Assembly: GCA_963790415.1 (NCBI GenBank)
Contig: CAWBOK010000004.1
Location: 1-64,000 of the forward strand
Direction: 5' to 3'
Origin: JAJZQZ01 sp963790415
GTDB lineage: Bacteria; Actinomycetota; Thermoleophilia; RBG-16-64-13
Length of the DNA stretch: 64,000 bases
Part shown: positions 35,160 to 44,421 of the stretch, in pieces
How the letters are laid out: each line of letters opens with the position of its first letter
How positions within the stretch are numbered: position 1 is the first letter of the stretch
Program-made: the position numbers and the translations under genes
The notes under the pieces: model-generated
The model's input: only the letters and a program-made list of their open reading frames with translations
Database searches by the model: none
What the model was told of the DNA's origin: nothing

Positions 35160-36901
35160 GAAGGATCCTGCATATCGACCTGACGACCGGGACCAGTTCG
35201 ACCGAAGAGACATCGTTTCCCGCCATCCACGGCTTGGGCGGCAAGGCCCTGGCTCTCGAGTTGCTCGAACGCCACCTCGACCCGGCTGTCGATCCCCTTG
35301 TCGGCGGGCAACGTGCTGATCTTCACCCCCAGCCCTCTCGCGGCCTACGGGTTCTCGGGTTCCGACCGCTTCGGGGCCTTCACCAAGAGTCCCGATGACC
35401 GGCGCCTTCCTCGAGTCGTATGCGGGCGGCACTATGGCCCGGACCATGCGGGAGACCGGCTGGGACGCGGTCGTGGTCACCGGCGCCGGCGCCGCTCCGG
35501 TGCGACTTCACATCGATGCCGCCGGCGCCGCGCTGATCCCGGCGGACGATCTGTGGGGCCTCGACGTCTTCGCGACGGATGAGGCGTTGTCGGCGGCTGC
35601 TCGCCAAGCGCTCCTCCACCATGATCATCGGGCCGGCAGGTGAGAACCTCACCATCTGCGCCTCGGTGCAGTTGGAGAAGGATCACGCCCTGGGACGCGG
35701 CGGCATGGGCGCCGTGTTCGGGAGCAAGAAGCTGAAGGCGATCACGGTCACCGCCCCGGGTCCCCTGCACGCGAAAGGCAGTGAAGCCTTCGACGCGGTC
35801 CGCAAGAGCCGTGTCCGGTTTGGCCACGGGTTCCCCGGCGGCCGACGCCTATCGCCGCCTAGGCACGCCCATGATGGTCGCGGTGCTGAACGAGGCCGGC
35901 GCGTTCCCCACCGACTACTGGTCGAGCGGGAGGGCGCCACACCGCGAGACGCTGCAGGCGGAGAACTATCCGACCTGGGCGAGAGTCGAGAACGGCACCT
36001 GTCCCCCCTGCCCGGTCCGCTGCCGCCGCCATCTCACCATCTTGGAGGGACCCCACGCCGGCAGGGAGATCCACGGACCGGAATACGAGACCCTGTACTC
36101 GTTCGGAGGACTCTGCATGGTCGAGCAGGCCCAGGATGTGGTCATGCTGCACGAAGAGTGCAATCGGCTGGGCGTGGACACCATGAGCGCGGGCAACGTG
36201 GTGGCTCTGGCGATCAAGGCGGGGCAGCGGGGCACGATCGACGGCGCTCCCGCTCCCGGGCGACGTCGCGGCCATCGCGCAGATGCTCCAGGAGATCGCC
36301 GATCGGAGCACCCCGCTGGGCGACATCTTGGCCCGCGGCATCCGCGGCGCCGCCGCGGCTCTGGGCATGGAGGACGAGGCCATACACGTGAAGGGCCTGG
36401 AGCCGGCCGGCTACGACCCCCGCGCTCTGCGCGGCATGGGCCTGGCCTATGCCACCAGCCCGCGAGGCGCCTGCCACCTGCGCGCCACGTTCTACAAACC
36501 CATCCTGGCCGGCATGACCAAGGATCTGGACGAGCGAGGGAACGGCGCGACTCTTCATCGACTACGAGGACCGCATGTTCCTCTACGACTGCCTGGTCAT
36601 GTGCCGCTTCTACCGCGACTGGCTGACCTGGGACGACCTCGCCGTCCTCGTGGGCGAGTTGGGCGGTGAACCTATCGCCGTGGACGATCTCAAGATCCTG
36701 GCCAACTCCCTGCTCACCCGGGTCAGGCGACTCAACTTCGCCATGGGCCTGTCCACGGCCGACGACTGGTTGCCCACGCGATTCCTGACCGAGCCCCTCG
36801 ACGACAATCCCCCCGTGGACGAGAACGAGCTCCGCGGTCAACTCACCGCCTACTACACGGTGCGCGGCTGGGGGGCGGAGGGCGTGCCACCCGCAGCCTG
36901 A
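35156..36901 (+). CDS. Aldehyde:ferredoxin oxidoreductase 2, several +1 frame breaks
   Basis: A second AOR-family gene starts at ATG 35156, overlapping the end of AOR1. Blocks are LHIDLTTGTS, LGGKALALELL, LIFTPSPLAAYGFSG, MIIGPAGENLTICASV, GAVFGSKKLKAITV, ligands CPPCPVRC, EYETLYSFGGLC, DTMSAGNVVALA and a final YYTVRGWGAEG. About six +1 shifts occur at roughly 35298, 35396, 35600, 35812, 36249 and 36549. It is a diverged paralogue, not a copy, of AOR1. Substrate specificity cannot be read. Confidence 0.8.
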
Positions 36902-36915
36902 TCTCGAAGAGGCGT

Positions 36916-38112
36916 ATGGACTTGTACGAATTCGAGGGCAAGGCCTTCCTTGCCCGATTGGGCGTCTCGTGCCCGCCCGGGATCTTCGCGGGGAGTTTGG
37001 AGTCCGCGGGTAGGGCGGCCCTGGCGATCGGGTTCCCCTGCGTCGTCAAGAGCCAGCTGTCCGCGGGTCGAGCGCGAGAGGCCGACGTCGTCGTCGTGCA
37101 CGACCGGGCCGGCACCGAGGTGGAGGCCCGTCGACTGCTCACGCCCGACATCGGGGGCGAGAGCCCCGTGGGTCTTCTGATAGAGAGCCTGCGCCCCCGA
37201 GGCAGAGAGCTCTACGCAGCAGTGACGTTCGACACCTTCCGCGCCTGCCCGGTGCTGCTGTTCTGCCCGCGGTGCGGCAGCGATGTGGACGGACCCGCCG
37301 CACGCATGCTGCGCATCCCCGTCCCGGTGGAGGATCTGCCCGGCACCACACCGGCCTGGGTCGCCGAACGACTGGCCGATGGGCTCTCGCCCTCCGGGAT
37401 GGGGGACGTGGGGAACGCGCTGGAGGGGGTTGCCCGCCTACTCGCCAACCTGCTGAGCGCGTTCTGCGAGTACGACCTGAGCCTGATCGAACTCGATCCT
37501 CTCGTGGCTACTTCCGCGGGGCTCATCGCGGCGGAAGCCACGGTCGTGGTGGACGATGCCGCCTTGTTCCGCCAGTCAGAGAACCTCGCCCGCGTGGGAC
37601 GCCCGGATCGGCCCGAGTTCGAGAAGCGGGCCCATGAGGCAGGCCTCGAGTACGTCGAGCTAGGCGGCGAGATCTGCCTCATGGCCGACGGCGCCGGTCT
37701 CCACCTGTCTCTGCTGGACGGGGCGGCGGCGTTCGGATCGACGCCCGCCAATCTTCTTGACACGGGTCACGAAGCCGACGCAGAGGGATTCTACGCAGGC
37801 GTCCGCATCCTACAGGACCGCAGCATGCGCGATTCCACGGTCCGTTCCCGGCTTATCGTGCTCAGCCTGGGGGTCGCCGAAGCCATGAAAGCCGCGGCGG
37901 GCATCGCACGGGCCATGGACGACATCGCGGACGATCCCGTGCCTACCTTCGCGGTGCTGCACGGCGCCCTCGCCGACGAGGGTCGTGACATCCTGCAACG
38001 CCACGGCGTCACGGTCGCCCCGGACATCCGGACGGCCGTCGAATGGGCCGCTACCGCCGAACGCATGCCCGACGCCGGAATACGCCGCGGTCGAAGCAAC
38101 GGGGGGCCGTGA
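36916..38112 (+). CDS. Succinyl-CoA synthetase beta-like (SucC family) protein
   Basis: Predicted 398 aa. An ATP-grasp-like N-terminal domain begins DLYEFEGKAFLARLGV, with VVKSQLSAGRAREADVVVV in place of the usual KAQV-x-AGGRGKAGGV. IELDPLV (normally E-x-NPLV) follows. The C-terminal CoA-ligase domain shows EICLMADGAGLHLSLLD and TPANLLDTGHEAD. The reading frame is intact, in contrast to the neighbouring AORs. Its stop overlaps the start of the SucD-like gene. The glycine-rich nucleotide loop is altered, so ATP use is not assured. Confidence 0.75.
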   Translation: MDLYEFEGKAFLARLGVSCPPGIFAGSLESAGRAALAIGFPCVVKSQLSAGRAREADVVVVHDRAGTEVEARRLLTPDIGGESPVGLLIESLRPRGRELYAAVTFDTFRACPVLLFCPRCGSDVDGPAARMLRIPVPVEDLPGTTPAWVAERLADGLSPSGMGDVGNALEGVARLLANLLSAFCEYDLSLIELDPLVATSAGLIAAEATVVVDDAALFRQSENLARVGRPDRPEFEKRAHEAGLEYVELGGEICLMADGAGLHLSLLDGAAAFGSTPANLLDTGHEADAEGFYAGVRILQDRSMRDSTVRSRLIVLSLGVAEAMKAAAGIARAMDDIADDPVPTFAVLHGALADEGRDILQRHGVTVAPDIRTAVEWAATAERMPDAGIRRGRSNGGP

Positions 38113-38996
38113 TGGGCTTCCTGGTGGGCAACGAGACGCGCGTCATGTTTCACGGCACGACCGATGCCCTCCGGCACTCCCAGACCCGCTCCATGCGCGG
38201 TTATGGCACCACGATCGTGGCCTCCATCGCCCCCAGCCCGAACAGCAGTGAAGTCGAAGGGGTGCCCGTGTTCGCCCACGTGTCGGAAGCTGTGTCAGCG
38301 GCGGGCCCGATCGATGCCTGCGTGACGTTTGCCCCCGCCCCCTTCGTCCGCGCGGCGGTGGAGGAGGCGGCGCTCGCGCTCGTGCCGTTGATCGTGGTCA
38401 TCGCCGCGGGCGTGCCGCTTCACGACCAGATGCACCTGCGGCACTTCACCCGTTCCCGCAACGTGTGGATGATCGGGCCCGACAGCCCCGGCATCCTGGT
38501 TCCCGGCCGCACCAGCCTTGGCACGATACCTCCCGAATACACCTGCCCGGGAAGCGTCGCCGTGGTCAGTCGCTGCGGCACCCTCACCTACGAGGTCGCA
38601 AAGGCGCTCACAGACGACGGCATCGGGCAATCGGCGTGCATCGGCATCGGCGACAGTCAGATGATCGGCCGAGACTTCGCCGAGTACCTTCGCGTGGCCC
38701 AAGCCGACCCCGCCACCGCGGCCATCGTCATGGTCGGAGCCATCGGCGGCGACGCCGAGGAGCGGGCCGCAGCGGTCATCGCGCGGGAGATCACCAAACC
38801 GGTGGTGGGACTGGTGGTGGGACGCCACGCGCCCCGCGGCAGACGGATCGGCAGGGCGGCGGCTATGATGTCGGACGATACCGGTACTATCGAGAGCAAA
38901 GAACAGGCCTTGACCGCAGCCGGGGTACGACTGGTACGCTATCTCTGGGAGTTGCCGGGGGCCGTCCGCGAACTAGGGCTGCCGATGGGAGGGTGA
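38112..38996 (+). CDS. Succinyl-CoA synthetase alpha-like (SucD/FdrA family) protein without the catalytic His
   Basis: Predicted 294 aa. An N-terminal CoA-binding fold and C-terminal ligase fold align with SucD: VVSRCGTLTYEVAKAL, GIGDSQMIGRDF and AIVMVGAIGGDAEE. In SucD the phosphohistidine lies in MGHAGA; here the equivalent is IGRAAA with Arg248. The Glu of GEIGG that contacts that His is Ala210 in VGAIGG. Both changes argue against the standard ADP-forming phospho-enzyme mechanism. It may work like FdrA-type proteins or transfer a group by another route. Translation is coupled to both neighbours. Confidence 0.78.
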   Translation: MGFLVGNETRVMFHGTTDALRHSQTRSMRGYGTTIVASIAPSPNSSEVEGVPVFAHVSEAVSAAGPIDACVTFAPAPFVRAAVEEAALALVPLIVVIAAGVPLHDQMHLRHFTRSRNVWMIGPDSPGILVPGRTSLGTIPPEYTCPGSVAVVSRCGTLTYEVAKALTDDGIGQSACIGIGDSQMIGRDFAEYLRVAQADPATAAIVMVGAIGGDAEERAAAVIAREITKPVVGLVVGRHAPRGRRIGRAAAMMSDDTGTIESKEQALTAAGVRLVRYLWELPGAVRELGLPMGG

Positions 38997-40663
38997 TGTC
39001 TGCACACCAGCGTCCGCGTCTGACCGTCCAGGACCTCCTGAACGAGCCGGATCTCGGCCTGACGCTGGTAGCCGGAAAGCGGGGGTGCGGCCGGCAGGTG
39101 GGCGGCGTGCACATCTCCGAGATGCCCGACCCCACTCCGTGGCTCGCTCCCCGAGATGTGTTGCTCACGACCGGACTGTCGCTCAAGAATGATCCTGGTC
39201 TGCAGCGGGAGTTCATCCATCGCCTGTCCGAGGCCGGCATGGCCGCGGTCGGCTACGCTGCCGGCATAGCCGAGGAGGGGGCGCCGCCCGAGTTGCGCGA
39301 GGCCGCCGAAACGGCCGGGCTCCCGCTCTTCGAGGTCGGCTATCACATCCCCTTCCGGATGGTCACCTCCTACATTTTCACGAGCCTGCTCAGCACCGAC
39401 ATGCATCGCCTGCGACGCAGCCTCTCGGTGCAGAACCATCTGCTCTCGCTGCTCGTGGAGGAGAAGGGCGCCGACCACTTGGTCTCGTCGCTCTCGATGC
39501 TGCTGGCGGCGACCATCGTGCTCTACGACGCCGACGGCGCCGTGGTCAGCCTGGCTCCGCATCGCGTGCGCATCGACGGCGCGCAGGCCGACCGCATCTG
39601 GCAGACGTACTGCGACACGGCCCGCAGCGGCGACCTGCCCCGCGAGATGGCGTTCGACGACCTGAGGCTGGTCTTTCGCGAGGTGCGCAGTCATGGGCGC
39701 ATGCACCGGGTGCTCGCCCTGGCGATGCCGGCACGGGAACACTTGGCCGAATTCGCCGACATCGTGCTCACCTACGCACAGAAGCTCCTTGCGCTGGAGC
39801 TCCTGAGATCGCGGGACAGCGAACTCCTGCAGCGGAAGCTGCGCGCGGACCTCCTGGACGAGCTGATCGCCGGCTCAGGCGACCCGGCCGAGCAGGCGGG
39901 CCGGCTCCGCGCGCATCACATCGATGTGGAGCGCCCCCTGAGGGTGTTGTTGGTGGAGACGGAGCGGCCGGCGGGGCCCAGGACGTCCCGGGGCCCCAAG
40001 GCGGAGGAACAGGCCGAGGAAGCCCGTGCCGAACTCCAGGAGATCATCGAGACGGCCCTGGCCGCTCAGGGATACCCCACAGTGGCCATGTCACGAGGGG
40101 ATGCGATCATCGTGCTGCTCCAACCAGGGCGCTCCGGAGACGAACAACTCCGTTCAACAGGACTTCTCGTACGCGGGCGCATCGAGGAACGGGCGCCGTG
40201 GGCGCAGGTATGCGGGGGGCTCTCCGATGCCTTCATCGGAGTCGAAGCGGTGGCTCGGGCCTGTGCTCAAGCCCGCGAGGCGACACGACTTGCGCGCGGC
40301 AGCGGACTGAGCACCATCGCGCTCTTCAACGAACTCGGTCCCAGTATCCGCGCGCTCGAGAATCAGAGCAGCGAGCAACTCGAACTCTTCTACGCATCGA
40401 CCATCGGCGCGCTGCAGGAGCACGATGACGCCCACCACGACGAACTGGTGCGGTCGCTCATGACCTACCTGGAAGAGCAACGATCGGTCGGCCGGGCGGC
40501 CAAGCGTCTGTACGTCCATCAGAACACGATGCGCTACCGCCTCAAGAAGATAGAGTCGCTTCTCGGTATCAGACTCGGCGACACCGAGATCCTGGTCGAC
40601 CTCTTCTTGGGATTGCGTTCGCAGGCGATCCTGACGGACAGGGGCCGCGTCACGGGTTCGTAG
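38996..40663 (+). CDS. PucR-family transcriptional regulator
   Basis: Predicted 555 aa. An N-terminal PucR sensory domain (about 10-135, VQDLLNEPDLGLTLVAGKRG, then DVLLTTGLSL), a middle GGDEF-like/CdaR region and a C-terminal PucR helix-turn-helix (about 485-545, EEQRSVGRAAKRLYVHQNT then RYRLKKIE) are present. The start ATG 38996 overlaps the SucD-like stop by one base. PucR-type regulators usually control purine or amino-acid catabolism near their own gene, so the 31-42 kb island is the likely target. Confidence 0.9.
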   Translation: MSAHQRPRLTVQDLLNEPDLGLTLVAGKRGCGRQVGGVHISEMPDPTPWLAPRDVLLTTGLSLKNDPGLQREFIHRLSEAGMAAVGYAAGIAEEGAPPELREAAETAGLPLFEVGYHIPFRMVTSYIFTSLLSTDMHRLRRSLSVQNHLLSLLVEEKGADHLVSSLSMLLAATIVLYDADGAVVSLAPHRVRIDGAQADRIWQTYCDTARSGDLPREMAFDDLRLVFREVRSHGRMHRVLALAMPAREHLAEFADIVLTYAQKLLALELLRSRDSELLQRKLRADLLDELIAGSGDPAEQAGRLRAHHIDVERPLRVLLVETERPAGPRTSRGPKAEEQAEEARAELQEIIETALAAQGYPTVAMSRGDAIIVLLQPGRSGDEQLRSTGLLVRGRIEERAPWAQVCGGLSDAFIGVEAVARACAQAREATRLARGSGLSTIALFNELGPSIRALENQSSEQLELFYASTIGALQEHDDAHHDELVRSLMTYLEEQRSVGRAAKRLYVHQNTMRYRLKKIESLLGIRLGDTEILVDLFLGLRSQAILTDRGRVTGS

Positions 40664-40667
40664 CCTC

Positions 40668-42176
40668 CTAGACGACCGTATCCTGGACCATCGTCTCCAC
40701 GGTCTCGCGCTTGCGCTTGAAGAACTCCGGGTTCTTGTACATGGCGACGAACATGACCAACACCCCGGATATGATGAACCCGAGTCCGAGAATGAAGGGT
40801 GGCCCCACTCCGAACCAGGAGCTGCCCGATTCGGAATTCGCCGGGTCCCACAGATTGATCAGAGACTGGACGAACGCCCAGAAGAGCGCGAGCCCTCCGA
40901 GGATGGGGAAGAACGCGAGCAGAAGGAAGTTCTTCACGCTCGAAAAGATCTGGTGCCGGTACAACATCGGCGCCGCAAAACCGTTCATGCCGTAGTAGAA
41001 GGCGATCATGAGGCCCAGAGCGGCGATGGAGTCGGCCAGCACGTTCGCACTGGCTGCGGTGAGCCCGACATACCATATGACCGACAGCGCGCCGTAGATG
41101 CCCGTGCTCCAGACCGGTGTCTGATACCGGGTGTTCATCCGGGAGAAGATCTTGGGAATGGCTCCGTGGGTCGCCATCGACAGGGTCGTCCTCGCGCCGG
41201 GCAGGATGGTGGTCATCGTCGAAGCGGCGGCCGAGGTGAGCACCGCGAAGATGAGCGCTTTCGTGACCCAGGAGCCCAGCACGTCGGTGCCCAGCGGGCT
41301 GAGCACGTCGTCCGCGTTCTCCACGAGGAAGGCCGGGCCGTGAACCGCCTGCGCGGCGGTCGTCGCCAGAAGGTAGATGCCCACGAGCAAGAACGTGCTG
41401 ATGACTGCAGCCATCCCGGGCACGCGGTTCTTCTGCTCCGTCTCTTCATTCACCGAGACCGCAGTGTCCCACCCCCAGTATATGAAGAGGGCGAGCAACA
41501 CACCACCTGCCAGGGTGCTCGCCGACAGTCCGAAGGGTGAGAACCACTCCCACTGGGGCTTCACCGAATCGGCGATCCCCCCGCCGTATACCTTGATCAA
41601 GGCCACGACGGAGAACACGACCAGGATGACGAACTCGATGCCCAGCAGACCCCACTGGATCTCGGCAGCAAGCTCGATGCCGAGCGCTGTGATGATGGTC
41701 ATGATGACGAGGAAGACGACACCCACCAACGTCACCCAGAACGTCGATTCGGCGAAACTATCGAGCCCGAAAAGCAAAAAGAAATACGTGCCCGTGATCT
41801 GAGCCAAGCTCGCCATGACGATGATGTCGGCCGCCACCATGACCCAACCCGTGACCCAACCCAGGTGAGGTCCAAAGGACCGCACCGTCCACATGAAGGT
41901 AGTGCCGCAGTCAGGGTCGGCCTTGTTCAGATAGTAGTACGCCCCCGCTATGAGGAGCATCGGGAGGAAGGCAACGATGATGATGGCGGGCGACTTGTTG
42001 CCCATCCCGGCGACCATGGCGACGAACCCGAGCGAGGCGGCCAGGCTGTACGCGGGCGCGGTGGAAGAGACGCCGATGACAATGCTCGAGAGTAGTCCGA
42101 CCGCCTCGCTCTTGAGCCCCTTATCCGCCTCCGGGGTGAAATCTCGCGGTTTTGCTGCCACTACATCCGTCTCCAT
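40668..42176 (-). CDS. APC-superfamily amino acid/polyamine permease
   Basis: Predicted 502 aa with about 12 to 13 transmembrane helices. The APC signature GVSSTAPAYSLAASLG in TM1 and YWGWDTAVSVNEETE around TM6-8 are clear. ATG 42176 or the ATG 24 bp upstream are both possible; a G-rich element lies before 42176. It converges with the PucR gene and probably supplies the substrate of the catabolic island (a polyamine, guanidino compound or amino acid). Confidence 0.88.
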   Translation of the reverse strand: METDVVAAKPRDFTPEADKGLKSEAVGLLSSIVIGVSSTAPAYSLAASLGFVAMVAGMGNKSPAIIIVAFLPMLLIAGAYYYLNKADPDCGTTFMWTVRSFGPHLGWVTGWVMVAADIIVMASLAQITGTYFFLLFGLDSFAESTFWVTLVGVVFLVIMTIITALGIELAAEIQWGLLGIEFVILVVFSVVALIKVYGGGIADSVKPQWEWFSPFGLSASTLAGGVLLALFIYWGWDTAVSVNEETEQKNRVPGMAAVISTFLLVGIYLLATTAAQAVHGPAFLVENADDVLSPLGTDVLGSWVTKALIFAVLTSAAASTMTTILPGARTTLSMATHGAIPKIFSRMNTRYQTPVWSTGIYGALSVIWYVGLTAASANVLADSIAALGLMIAFYYGMNGFAAPMLYRHQIFSSVKNFLLLAFFPILGGLALFWAFVQSLINLWDPANSESGSSWFGVGPPFILGLGFIISGVLVMFVAMYKNPEFFKRKRETVETMVQDTVV

Positions 42177-42296
42177 TGCCTCCCCCTTCTCCTTCGACAT
42201 GTTCCCATCGGTTCTTCTATCAGTCTTGTAGACTTCTATCCTGCGCAGGCCGTCCCTCCTCACACGGCCTGCACCACAGGTCGAGGCACACATGCC

Positions 42297-42797
42297 TCAG
42301 CAGTAGTACACGTCTTTGAGCACGCGGAGTTGGGTGAACGTCTCCGTGTCACGCACACCCTCGACGCCGTTCAACCCCCGCGACAGGAACTCCAGCAGAT
42401 GATCCTGGTCGCGGCAGTTGACCTCGGCCACCAGATCGAACCTGCCCGCCACGATGACGAGCCACGTGACCTCGGACAGGGCGGCGATCCGGGCAGCCAC
42501 CTCCTCGATACGGGCGAAGTCGGCGTTTATGCCAACCACGGCTACGGTCGGATGGCCGGTGAGGAACGGATTGGTGATCGCGGCGATGTGAAGCACCCCG
42601 TTCTCGACCAACCTCTGGTATCGCTGGCGGACCATGCCCGGCGAAACGCCCAGGCGTCGCGCGATCTCGGAGAAGGCCATGCGCCCATCGTCTTTCAGGG
42701 CCTGGATGATCTCGATGTCGGCCCGATCGAGCACGCCCGTCGACGACGGCTCCTCGTGGTCGGGCGAACCAGCAGACGGCTCTGCTCCCCTCAACAT
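42297..42797 (-). CDS. Lrp/AsnC-family regulator
   Basis: Predicted 166 aa. The N-terminal helix-turn-helix (about 23-75, DIEIIQALKDDGRMAFSEIA then RRLGVSPGMV) is followed by an RAM/AsnC ligand domain (about 85-160). It lies 120 bp upstream of the permease gene on the same strand and may regulate it in response to an amino acid. The N-terminal 20 residues are unstructured, and a later start cannot be excluded. Confidence 0.9.
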   Translation of the reverse strand: MLRGAEPSAGSPDHEEPSSTGVLDRADIEIIQALKDDGRMAFSEIARRLGVSPGMVRQRYQRLVENGVLHIAAITNPFLTGHPTVAVVGINADFARIEEVAARIAALSEVTWLVIVAGRFDLVAEVNCRDQDHLLEFLSRGLNGVEGVRDTETFTQLRVLKDVYYC

Positions 42798-42986
42798 CGC
42801 TTCCCCTGTCGCGACCGAGTCTCCCTAGCCGGTCATGACGCTATCACCGATGCGCCACGGTTGTCTAGAGTTTCCTATCGATTCGGTAGGAAGCGACGTG
42901 ATTCCCTACCCATACGGCATCTACTGCCGCCACGGGGTCCGTCATCGTCATGGCGAGCCCCCCGGGTGCGGCGGCGAAAGACTGGC

Positions 42987-43148
42987 AGGCTGTTGAAGAA
43001 TGACGCCTCGCCGCCAGGGCGCGATGGGCACGTGCGAGACAAGGACGCAGGAAGGGCTCGTAGCAGTGCTACGTGCGCGACCGAGGACGACGTATCGCGC
43101 CGTCCAGTGCGTTCTTCTGGCGACCGAAGCTTCGATCTTCAACAGCCT
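42987..43148 (+). repeat. Dispersed palindromic element, full copy B (162 bp)
   Basis: AGGCTGTTGAA at 42987 and TTCAACAGCCT ending 43148 are the exact terminal inverted repeats. The centre is CGTAGC-AGT-GCTACG, with the same stem as copy A and a different loop. The right half overlaps the 3' end of the isocitrate/homoisocitrate dehydrogenase gene, supplying its last residues. Confidence 0.9.
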
Positions 43149-44163
43149 CCTTGGCCAAGAGCACGCGCGCCCGTGCGGCGATAGCCTCACCCATCGCTCG
43201 GGTGCCGGACGTGCCGCCGAGATCGTACGTGACGCTCTGCCCGGCGGCGATCACGTCTTTCACCGCTTGAAAGAGGGCCGTCGCAGCCCGTCGTTCGCCC
43301 AGATGGCTCAGCATCAGCACCGCGGACAGGATGAGGGCGGTGGGGTTCACCTTGTCCTGGCCCGCGTACTTGGGCGCCGAGCCGTGGACAGGCTCGAACA
43401 GGGCTATCTCGCGGCCGATATTGGCTCCCGGCGCCACACCCAGACCCCCGACGAGGCCGGCGGCGAGATCGCTCAGGATGTCCCCGTACAGGTTCGGACA
43501 GAGAAGAACATCGTAGAGTTCGGGCTTCTGCACGAGCTGCATGCACATATTGTCAACGATCCGATCCTCGAACTCCAGGTCGGGATACTCGGCGGAGACG
43601 GTGCGGGCCACCTCGAGGAACAGGCCGTCGGACAGTTTCATGATGTTGGCTTTGTGGACGGCCGTCACCTTCTGCCTACCCTCGCGACGGGCATACTCGA
43701 AGGCGAACCGGGCGATGCGATCGGAGGCCGCGCGGGTGATGATCTTGATCGACTCGGCTGCATCCGGCCCGACCATGTGTTCTACCCCGGCGTAGAGGTC
43801 TTCCGTGTTCTCGCGCACGATCACCAGATCGATGTCCTCGTAGCGCGACTTAACACCCGGGATCGAGACGGCGGGGCGCAGATTGGCGTAGAGGTCGAGT
43901 TGCTTGCGCAGGCTGACGTTCACGCTCCGAAAACCAGAGCCCACCGGGGTCGTGATCGGCCCCTTGATCCCCACCTTCGTCTCGCGGAGCGAATCCAACA
44001 CACCGGCAGGCAGCGGCGTGCCGTATTTCTCCATCACGTCGGCTCCCGCCTCCACGTCGACCCACTCGATGTCGACGCCGGTGGCGGCCACCGTCACCTT
44101 GGTCGCGGCCATCAACTCCGGCCCGGTGCCGTCACCGGGGATGCACGTCACTACATACGCCAC
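43069..44163 (-). CDS. NAD(P)-dependent isocitrate/homoisocitrate/isopropylmalate dehydrogenase family
   Basis: Predicted 364 aa beta-decarboxylating dehydrogenase. GAGGAGGACA precedes GTG 44163. Motifs are IPGDGTGPELM, VRENTEDLYAGVEH, the metal-binding NLYGDILSDLAAGLVGGLG and the nucleotide region EPVHGSAPKYAG. The ENTEDLYAG form is closer to isocitrate or homoisocitrate dehydrogenases than to LeuB. The last 27 residues or so are encoded by repeat copy B (from about NALDG to PRSRT), so the original C-terminus was probably replaced. Two Re-citrate/homocitrate synthase-like genes lie 4-6 kb away and could feed this enzyme. Confidence 0.87.
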   Translation of the reverse strand: MAYVVTCIPGDGTGPELMAATKVTVAATGVDIEWVDVEAGADVMEKYGTPLPAGVLDSLRETKVGIKGPITTPVGSGFRSVNVSLRKQLDLYANLRPAVSIPGVKSRYEDIDLVIVRENTEDLYAGVEHMVGPDAAESIKIITRAASDRIARFAFEYARREGRQKVTAVHKANIMKLSDGLFLEVARTVSAEYPDLEFEDRIVDNMCMQLVQKPELYDVLLCPNLYGDILSDLAAGLVGGLGVAPGANIGREIALFEPVHGSAPKYAGQDKVNPTALILSAVLMLSHLGERRAATALFQAVKDVIAAGQSVTYDLGGTSGTRAMGEAIAARARVLLAKEAVEDRSFGRQKNALDGAIRRPRSRT

Positions 44164-44176
44164 ACTGTCCTCCTCG

Positions 44177-44383
44177 TTAGGCCCGGAAACCGACGCCCTT
44201 CTTGCCGGCAAAGGTCAAATACGCGATCTGAGGTACGGCGAGATAGTGACGTTGGCCGCTCACGTCTTCGACCACGAGCCAGTCACCATCTCCCCCCAAG
44301 GCCTCGAAGACGGTGGAGGGCTCCGCGGTGGTCTCGATGGAGATCTCAGTCCCCCCAGCAAAATGCACCATGAGCGTACGCAT
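44177..44383 (-). CDS. Small protein resembling actinobacterial DUF3107
   Basis: Predicted 68 aa. AAGGAG precedes ATG 44383. Two beta-strand-like stretches (TLMVHFAGGTEISIETTAEP, QRHYLAVPQIAYLTF) and a final GVGFRA resemble the short DUF3107 proteins of Actinobacteria, which end in a similar IAYVEI...VGFG. The match is by eye and weak. The function is unknown. It lies 13 bp upstream of the dehydrogenase gene. Confidence 0.6.
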   Translation of the reverse strand: MRTLMVHFAGGTEISIETTAEPSTVFEALGGDGDWLVVEDVSGQRHYLAVPQIAYLTFAGKKGVGFRA

Positions 44384-44421
44384 GATTCGTCGATCTCCTT
44401 CCGGCCACCCTGTTGCGGTCG

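Noticed and set aside
33360..36901. AOR region as genuine pseudogenes
   Set aside because: All frame changes are +1 and no in-frame nonsense codons or deletions were found; consensus error or paralogue mis-assembly seems more likely, so they are listed as CDS with breaks.
33360..36901. Programmed +1 frameshifting at a common slippery site
   Set aside because: The sites share no heptamer, no rare codon or downstream stop pattern; the idea is kept only as a remote alternative.
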